Positions 1-3,708 of a stretch of 5,881 nucleotides of DNA are shown in pieces. Positions within the stretch are counted from its first letter, which is position 1, and each line of letters opens with the position of its first letter. Origin of the DNA: Woeseia sp. (lineage in GTDB: Bacteria > Pseudomonadota > Gammaproteobacteria > Steroidobacterales > Woeseiaceae); NCBI GenBank assembly GCA_003229095.1, contig QIHS01000116.1, positions 1-5,881 on the forward strand, read 5' to 3'. A program made the translations under genes and the position numbers. Below the pieces are notes generated by a model. It was not told the origin of the DNA, ran no database searches, and was given only the letters and a program-made list of their open reading frames with translations.

Positions 1-81
1 ATTACGGTCGGTGAAAACGGTGACCTGACCCTGAATGCCGAGCCGGTGCTCAAAGAACTCGCACATTTACCAGAAGAATAA
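1..81 (+). CDS. 3' end of a plus-strand gene, probably clpA (ClpAP protease ATPase subunit)
   Basis: Frame 1 is open from the window edge to a TAA at 79-81, giving 26 C-terminal residues that begin ITVGENGDLTLN and end KELAHLPEE. The fragment is too short to identify by motif. The call rests on context: in E. coli and many relatives clpA lies convergent to infA exactly here. The beta-strand-like stretch ITVGENGDLTL also resembles the end of the ClpA C-terminal small domain, which finishes with a V-x-V strand, a charged turn and a short tail. If correct, the protein is the AAA+ unfoldase that, with ClpS, degrades N-degron proteins made by Aat, encoded on the other side of infA. The stop codon abuts the terminator palindrome. 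That a gene ends here is fairly sure; that it is clpA is an inference. Confidence 0.55.
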   Translation: MTVGENGDLTLNAEPVLKELAHLPEE

Positions 82-148
82 AAAAAATCGGGGTCAGAGC
101 CCAATAACGGGCTCTGACCCGGTTATTGGGCTCTGACCCCGATTTTTT
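82..148. terminator. Bidirectional intrinsic terminator, 27-bp perfect inverted repeat
   Basis: The left arm (82-108) and right arm (122-148) are perfect reverse complements over 27 bp, with a 13-nt spacer (109-121). The outer ends are an A6 tract on the left and a T6 tract on the right. A transcript from either direction therefore forms a GC-rich hairpin followed by a U run. It lies between the stop of the upstream plus-strand gene (79-81) and the stop of minus-strand infA (162-164), where a shared terminator is expected. The stem is much longer than a typical intrinsic terminator and the loop is itself a repeat (see the repeat entry), so the sequence may have arrived as a REP-like element and been co-opted. 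Confidence 0.8.
90..140. repeat. Triple-core palindromic repeat, REP-like
   Basis: Three copies of one 12-bp core lie within 50 bp: GGGTCAGAGCCC at 91-102 (inverted), GGGCTCTGACCC at 109-120 and GGGCTCTGACCC at 128-139. The connectors are also complementary, AATAAC (103-108) against GTTATT (122-127). The first core can pair with the second, giving a 12-bp stem and 6-nt loop, or with the third as part of the long 27-bp stem, so two mutually exclusive folds exist. The GGGG beside the first core and the compact hairpin recall REP/BIME elements mobilised by RAYT transposases. No transposase is present in the window, so that origin is an inference. Confidence 0.6.
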
Positions 149-161
149 CCGACCCGCTTTT

Positions 162-380
162 CTAGCGGCCTCTATAGATGATGCGGCCTTTGCTGAGGTC
201 GTATGGGGTGAGTTCGACCGTAACTGCGTCGCCGGTGAGGATGCGGATATAGTTTTTTCGCATTTTCCCCGATATATGTGCGATGACGACATGGCCATTC
301 TCCAATTCAACCCGAAAGGTCGTGTTGGGTAACGTGTCCTTAACGACACCTTCCATTTGTAGCGCTTCTTCTTTAGCCAA
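162..380 (-). CDS. infA: Translation initiation factor IF-1
   Basis: This 72-residue protein is the full normal length of IF-1. It is near-identical to the E. coli factor across its core: TLPNTTFRVELENGHVV, AHISGKMRKNYIRILTGD and VTVELTPYDLSKGRI are all present. It is a single S1/OB-fold domain that binds the ribosomal A site on the 30S subunit, blocks premature tRNA entry and cooperates with IF-2 and IF-3. The start is fixed by the universal MAKE N-terminus, and the codon used there is TTG (378-380), not ATG. The stop is TAG. It is last in the minus-strand run, 20 nt after the aat stop and 13 nt before the terminator palindrome, so it is probably transcribed with aat, though a separate promoter inside aat is possible. 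Identity is certain. Confidence 0.98.
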   Translation of the reverse strand: MAKEEALQMEGVVKDTLPNTTFRVELENGHVVIAHISGKMRKNYIRILTGDAVTVELTPYDLSKGRIIYRGR

Positions 381-383
381 TTT

Positions 384-389
384 CCCTCT
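384..389 (-). promoter_or_regulatory. Ribosome binding site of infA, before a TTG start
   Basis: On the minus strand, AGAGGG precedes the TTG start with only 3 nt between them (4 nt from the GAGG core). It is the only purine-rich Shine-Dalgarno candidate in the 20-nt aat-infA gap. It supports the TTG at 378-380 as start, since no in-frame ATG matches the conserved N-terminus. The spacing is shorter than usual, which with TTG suggests restrained initiation. Confidence 0.55.
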
Positions 390-400
390 GCCCGGTATGT

Positions 401-1189
401 TCAGCGAGCCGAATTGTGCAGAAATGCGGGGTCTAATGCAATGCGCTGGTGCCCCGTCAGGCGAGGAAATTTGGCGATATTGCTTGGTTTTTCAGGCCAC
501 GCGTCGAACTTCTCTGTTCCCGCGCAGGATTCTTGCAGTACCTCGGAAAATTCGCTGCGTGGCATGAGGGTCGCACCCAGCGTCAGCAGGTGCGAAGATT
601 CAACCTGGCAATCGAGCAATGCGAATCCATGTCTGTCGATAATGTTGCACAATGCCAGCATCGCGCCCTTCGATGCATCGCTCTTTCGACTGAACATCGA
701 TTCGCCGAAAAACACCTTGTTAATCGCGAGTCCGTAAAGCCCGCCGACCAGGCTACCCGACTGCCAGACCTCGATTGAGTGTGCCCAGCCTTGCTCATAC
801 AGTGCACGATAAGCATGGCGCATATCCAGCGTAATCCAGGTACCGTCCTGACCGGCACGATCCTCTGCGCAAGCAGCGATGACGTCGTCGAACGCGCGAT
901 TGATATGAATTTCGAATGTACTGCTTCTGAACGAACGGTGCAGTCGTCGTGACACCCTGAACTGATCGGGGCGCAATACACAACGCGGATCAGGAGCCCA
1001 CCAGAGAACAGGTTGCCCATCGCTGAACCAAGGAAAAATGCCGCGACGATAAGCGTACAAAAGGCGTTCTTCTGATAGATCGCCACCAACAGCGAGCAAG
1101 CCGTCTGGATTCTTGCTGGCGGATTCAATCTCCGGAAACGCTTCGGGTGGATCGTCGTTATTGATCCAGACGATCTGAGGCGACTTCAT
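401..1189 (-). CDS. aat: Leucyl/phenylalanyl-tRNA--protein transferase
   Basis: Aat transfers Leu or Phe from aminoacyl-tRNA to the N-terminal Arg or Lys of proteins in the cytoplasm, creating a primary destabilising residue read by ClpS and degraded by ClpAP. The 262-residue protein carries the family signatures in order: DGLLAVGGDLS (29-39), YRRGIFPWF (47-55), LWWAPDPR (62-69), GTWIT (116-120), AHSIEVW (136-142), LVGGLYG (147-153), FFGESMFSR (160-168), DASK (171-174) and LLDCQ (191-195). E163 and Q195 align with E. coli Glu156 and Gln188, both implicated in catalysis. It is about 28 residues longer than the E. coli enzyme, with part of the excess in a C-terminal tail after the domain. The ATG start overlaps the upstream gene's stop as ATGA, and there is no good Shine-Dalgarno, so translation is probably coupled. 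Identity is secure. Confidence 0.97.
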   Translation of the reverse strand: MKSPQIVWINNDDPPEAFPEIESASKNPDGLLAVGGDLSEERLLYAYRRGIFPWFSDGQPVLWWAPDPRCVLRPDQFRVSRRLHRSFRSSTFEIHINRAFDDVIAACAEDRAGQDGTWITLDMRHAYRALYEQGWAHSIEVWQSGSLVGGLYGLAINKVFFGESMFSRKSDASKGAMLALCNIIDRHGFALLDCQVESSHLLTLGATLMPRSEFSEVLQESCAGTEKFDAWPEKPSNIAKFPRLTGHQRIALDPAFLHNSAR

Positions 1190-2334
1190 TTTATTACCGG
1201 ATCAGCGTTCCGGCCGGCCTTATACGGGCTGTGGGAATTGACGGCTTCGATGTAATGGTCAACGTGGCGCGACTCGTTCTCCAAAAAACGCTCAACTGCG
1301 GAGAAAAACTCTGGTCGCTCAAGCCAGTGAGCTGACCAGGTAGTCACCGGCACGAACCCGCGGCTAATCTTGTGTTCCCCTTGTGTGCCAGGTTCAAAAG
1401 TCTGGCGCTTGTGTTCTATGCAATAGTCAATGCCCTGGTAGTAACAAGTTTCAAAATGCAGCGCGTCGTAGCGTAAATTCGTTCCCCAGTAGCGACCGTA
1501 TAGGGTGTGCTGCGAATCGTAGAAAACAGCTGCAGCAACCGGCATTCGTTCTTTTTCCGCAATCACCACCAGAATGTTGTCGGCCAGTCGTTTCGATATT
1601 TCCTGAAAAAATTCCAGACTGAAATACGGCATTGAACCACGCCGTAAGAAAGTCATACTGATTAACTCGTAAACGTCCCGCCAGATTGCTGCATCAATTT
1701 GGGCACCCTTGAACCGGCGAAAACAGATGTTTTGTTCTTGTACCCGGCGGCGGTCGCGGCGCGCCTTCTTTCGTTTCGCAGAGCTAAAGGTTGCAAGGAA
1801 ATCATCGAAATTCCGATACTGATTGTTGTGCCAGTGAAACTGGCAGTCTTTACGCAGCTTCAGGCCACCTTTTTGCAGACTGTCGAGTTCCGATGAGTGT
1901 GGAAATAACACATGCAACGAGGAATGGCCTGAGGCAGTGGCGAACGATCGGGCAGCATCGATCAGCTCAGGTGCAAGTTCCGCATTGGCGACAAGTAGTC
2001 TGTTGCTCGGCGCTGGTGTAAACGGTATTGCCGACACCAACTTGGGATAGTAGGAAAGGCCCGCCGTTTCATACGCTTGTGCCCAGCCCCAGTCGAATAC
2101 AAATTCGCCCCAGGAGTGCGATTTCTCGTAGAGAGGCATGGCCGCCTGCAGTTTGCCGGCTTCATTGAATAGTCCGATGTGGCGCGGTTGCCAGCCAGTA
2201 TCAGCGCAAACCGAGCCGCTTTTTTCTGCTGCTGACAGAAATTCATGCTGCAGGAAAGGGTAGCGATTACCGGCGAGCCTGTTCCAGTCTTGCGCCTTGA
2301 ATTCATTGATGCTGGCGGCGACCTCTACCCGCAT
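1186..2334 (-). CDS. FemAB-like GNAT-fold acyltransferase, COG3146/PF04339-type family
   Basis: The product is a soluble protein of 382 residues from the ATG at 2332-2334. A TTG at 2341-2343 would add three residues. I prefer the ATG because MRVEVAASINEF matches where I recall relatives beginning, but neither start has a strong Shine-Dalgarno. Family-type blocks are PFLQHEFLSAAEKSG (26-40), TGWQPRH (46-52), GEFVFDWGWAQAYE (76-89), YYPKLVSAIPFTPA (95-108), a very basic FSSAKRKKARRDRRRV (183-198), TLYGRYWG (277-284), LHFETCYYQGIDYCI (292-306) and FEPGTQGEHKISRGFVP (313-329). No signal peptide or membrane segment is seen. The family is annotated as FemAB-like or peptidoglycan biosynthesis/recognition, but no reaction is established as far as I know. 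It starts within about 15 nt of the trxB stop and overlaps aat by ATGA, so it is in the same operon. The family call is good; the function is open. Confidence 0.88.
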   Translation of the reverse strand: MRVEVAASINEFKAQDWNRLAGNRYPFLQHEFLSAAEKSGSVCADTGWQPRHIGLFNEAGKLQAAMPLYEKSHSWGEFVFDWGWAQAYETAGLSYYPKLVSAIPFTPAPSNRLLVANAELAPELIDAARSFATASGHSSLHVLFPHSSELDSLQKGGLKLRKDCQFHWHNNQYRNFDDFLATFSSAKRKKARRDRRRVQEQNICFRRFKGAQIDAAIWRDVYELISMTFLRRGSMPYFSLEFFQEISKRLADNILVVIAEKERMPVAAAVFYDSQHTLYGRYWGTNLRYDALHFETCYYQGIDYCIEHKRQTFEPGTQGEHKISRGFVPVTTWSAHWLERPEFFSAVERFLENESRHVDHYIEAVNSHSPYKAGRNADPVIK

Positions 2335-2349
2335 CGTGCTCAATACCGG

Positions 2350-3336
2350 CTATGCCGCAGCGTTGCTGACATGCGCATCTGCGGCCTCGGCATCAAGGAA
2401 TTTCTCGGCATCCAGTGCCGCCATACAGCCGGCGCCAGCTGACGTTATTGCCTGCCGATAGACCTGATCAGCGACATCGCCGGCGGCAAATACGCCGGGC
2501 GTGCTGGTCGCCGTTGCATCTCCTTTGAGGCCGGCTGTGACAACGATGTAGCCATTGTTCATTTCCAGCTGATCGTTGAACAAAGCAGTGTTCGGGCTGT
2601 GCCCAATGGCAATGAAAACACCATCCAGCGCAAGGTCCGTCGCCTTAGCGCTATCCGTCGTGCTCAAGACACGCAGTCCGGTGACACCTGACTCATCGCC
2701 CAGCACCTCATCGACCACATGATCCCAGAGTATCTCTACATTACCGTCAGCCTCTTTTTGAAAGAGGTGATCCTGAAGAATTTTCTCTGAGCGTAAGGCA
2801 TCGCGACGGTGTACCAGCGTCACTTTGGACGCGATATTGCTCAGATACAGCGCCTCTTCAACCGCAGTATTGCCGCCACCAATGACCGCAACCTCTTTGT
2901 CGCGAAAGAAAAATCCGTCGCAGGTCGCACAAGCGGAAACACCGCGGCCCTTGAAAGCCTCTTCTGAAGGCAGGCCCAGGTACTTGGCCGTCGCACCGGT
3001 TGCAATGATCAGGGCATCGCAGGTGTAAGACCCGTAATCGCCAACGAGTGTGAAGGGCCTCGTCGAAACATCGGCTTTATTGATATGGTCATTGATGACT
3101 TCAACATCGTAGCGTTCCACATGCTTCAGCATGCGATCCATTAACTCGGGACCCTGCAGGCCGGTCACGTCTCCCGGCCAGTTATCAACATCGGTTGTGG
3201 TCATCAATTGGCCGCCCTGTTCGATTCCGGTCACGATCACCGGGTTGAGGTTGGCCCGCGCTGCGTACACTCCAGCCGCGTACCCTGCAGGCCCGGAGCC
3301 GAGGATAAGAACGCGGCAATGTTTCGTATTGCTCAT
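2350..3336 (-). CDS. trxB: Thioredoxin reductase (NADPH, FAD-dependent)
   Basis: TrxB is a cytoplasmic homodimeric flavoenzyme that passes electrons from NADPH through FAD and a redox disulfide to thioredoxin. The 328-residue protein is the normal length for the low-Mr bacterial type. The FAD-binding GSGPAG is at 13-18 and EQGGQL at 39-44. The catalytic CATC is at 136-139, the same numbering as in E. coli. The NADPH Rossmann motif GGGNTAVEEA is at 153-162, and the 2'-phosphate-binding HRRDALR is at 176-182. The FAD-contacting GVFAAGDVADQ is at 281-291. The C-terminal tail after KFL (312-314) is Ala-rich and not conserved. The ATG start gives the standard short lead-in to the FAD motif. It is the first gene of the minus-strand run, so its promoter should lie in the divergent region towards ftsK. 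Identity is certain. Confidence 0.98.
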   Translation of the reverse strand: MSNTKHCRVLILGSGPAGYAAGVYAARANLNPVIVTGIEQGGQLMTTTDVDNWPGDVTGLQGPELMDRMLKHVERYDVEVINDHINKADVSTRPFTLVGDYGSYTCDALIIATGATAKYLGLPSEEAFKGRGVSACATCDGFFFRDKEVAVIGGGNTAVEEALYLSNIASKVTLVHRRDALRSEKILQDHLFQKEADGNVEILWDHVVDEVLGDESGVTGLRVLSTTDSAKATDLALDGVFIAIGHSPNTALFNDQLEMNNGYIVVTAGLKGDATATSTPGVFAAGDVADQVYRQAITSAGAGCMAALDAEKFLDAEAADAHVSNAAA

Positions 3337-3337
3337 G

Positions 3338-3343
3338 TATAAT
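3338..3343 (+). promoter_or_regulatory. Consensus -10-like TATAAT on the plus strand at the trxB start
   Basis: A perfect TATAAT lies immediately upstream of the trxB start codon but reads on the plus strand, towards ftsK. No -35 box is seen at 16-18 bp, and the TG before it is one base off the extended -10 spacing. It could give a long-leader ftsK transcript or be chance in an AT-rich ribosome-binding region. Confidence 0.22.
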
Positions 3344-3345
3344 TT

Positions 3346-3350
3346 ACCTT
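3346..3350 (-). promoter_or_regulatory. Probable ribosome binding site of trxB
   Basis: On the minus strand, AAGGT lies about 9-10 nt upstream of the trxB ATG, within TTAAGGTAAATTATAC. It is a partial Shine-Dalgarno match at slightly long spacing, and no better purine stretch is nearer. It sits in an 8-bp palindrome, CCTTAAGG (3347-3354). Confidence 0.45.
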
Positions 3351-3368
3351 AAGGAATCTGGATGGTTG

Positions 3369-3396
3369 TCTTGTCGAATCGGTCTTGTCGAATCGG
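3369..3396. repeat. 14-bp perfect tandem duplication upstream of trxB
   Basis: The unit TCTTGTCGAATCGG occurs twice head to tail, at 3369-3382 and 3383-3396, with no mismatch. The unit length is not a multiple of three, which argues against this stretch being coding. It lies about 33-60 bp upstream of the trxB start, in what is probably its 5' leader or promoter. It could be a recent slippage product or a duplicated protein-binding site. Confidence 0.9.
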
Positions 3397-3531
3397 CCAC
3401 TGTCTCTGCTCAGCCCGAGCCTTGCTAAATGCTACCTCGCCGGCAACATTCAAGACCTGAGGAAGTGAACGGACGCGAACGCCAAAGGGCAAGTGTAGGG
3501 AATATGCAGCACGTTCGTAAAGTGGGTGTCC

Positions 3532-3552
3532 TGAAAAGCGCATTGAAAAGCG
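3532..3552. repeat. 9-bp direct repeat TGAAAAGCG at 12-bp period
   Basis: TGAAAAGCG is found at 3532-3540 and again at 3544-3552, separated by CAT. It is a second short repeat in the same non-coding region. The function is unknown and chance cannot be excluded for a 9-mer this close. Confidence 0.6.
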
Positions 3553-3648
3553 ACAATGGCGGGTTGTGCCGTTCTCGTTGCAGGGCCGCACAGGGCGGCC
3601 CAGATGCACGGAGGCGCGAGTTTGAGTATTCAGGATCGACAGCGTATC

Positions 3649-3679
3649 TTGCGACGAGATTTAGTAGAATCAGTATGTT
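3649..3679 (+). promoter_or_regulatory. Weak candidate promoter region for ftsK
   Basis: The 60 bp before ftsK are AT-rich. TTGCGA (3649-3654) and TATGTT (3674-3679) are separated by 19 bp, longer than optimal. TAGAAT (3665-3670) is a better -10-like box but has no -35 at normal spacing. Either would start a short leader of roughly 20-30 nt. No LexA box of the CTG-N10-CAG type, known at E. coli ftsK, was found by eye. Confidence 0.28.
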
Positions 3680-3708
3680 AGCCAACTATCATTTCAATTT
3701 ACATTAAT

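Larger units (their letters stand above)
3337..3708. other. Divergent trxB/ftsK intergenic region, 372 bp
   Basis: E. coli has lrp here; no Lrp-like coding sequence is visible. Two opposed open frames cross the region: minus 3349-3609, GTG start, 86 aa, and plus 3429-3707, 92 aa. Both are Arg-rich, unrecognised and overlap each other, so I do not call either a gene. What can be seen: a 14-bp perfect tandem repeat (3369-3396); a 9-bp direct repeat TGAAAAGCG (3532-3540 and 3544-3552); a GC-rich hairpin GGGCCGC/GCGGCCC (3583-3601) with no T run; and an AT-rich stretch just before ftsK. It should hold promoters for both directions. A weak minus-strand candidate for trxB is TTTACG (3516-3521), 18 bp, TACACT (3492-3497), with only 4/6 matches in each box. 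Confidence 0.6.

Noticed and set aside
50..349. 99-aa minus-strand open frame spanning the palindrome and infA
   Set aside because: It is an out-of-frame shadow of infA that runs through the terminator palindrome. The true infA frame is unmistakable.
583..1128. 181-aa minus-strand open frame within aat
   Set aside because: It is a same-strand alternative frame inside a clearly conserved gene, with no recognisable motifs.
3583..3601. GGGCCGC/GCGGCCC hairpin as an intrinsic terminator
   Set aside because: The 7-bp stem has no T run on either side, so it is not a convincing terminator. It may only be a local GC palindrome.
3349..3609. 86-aa minus-strand frame just upstream of trxB
   Set aside because: It has a GTG start, an unrecognised Arg-rich product and an opposed frame over the same bases, and it contains the 14-bp tandem repeat, which would shift frame relative to a single-unit ancestor.
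3429..3707. 92-aa plus-strand frame ending just before ftsK
   Set aside because: The product is Arg-rich and unrecognised, it overlaps the opposed frame, and there is no ribosome-binding site at its ATG. Only the last ten codons are kept as a possible mini-ORF in the findings.
3337..3708. lrp gene or LexA-box as in the E. coli trxB-ftsK interval
   Set aside because: No Lrp-like helix-turn-helix coding frame and no CTG-N10-CAG box was found by eye.
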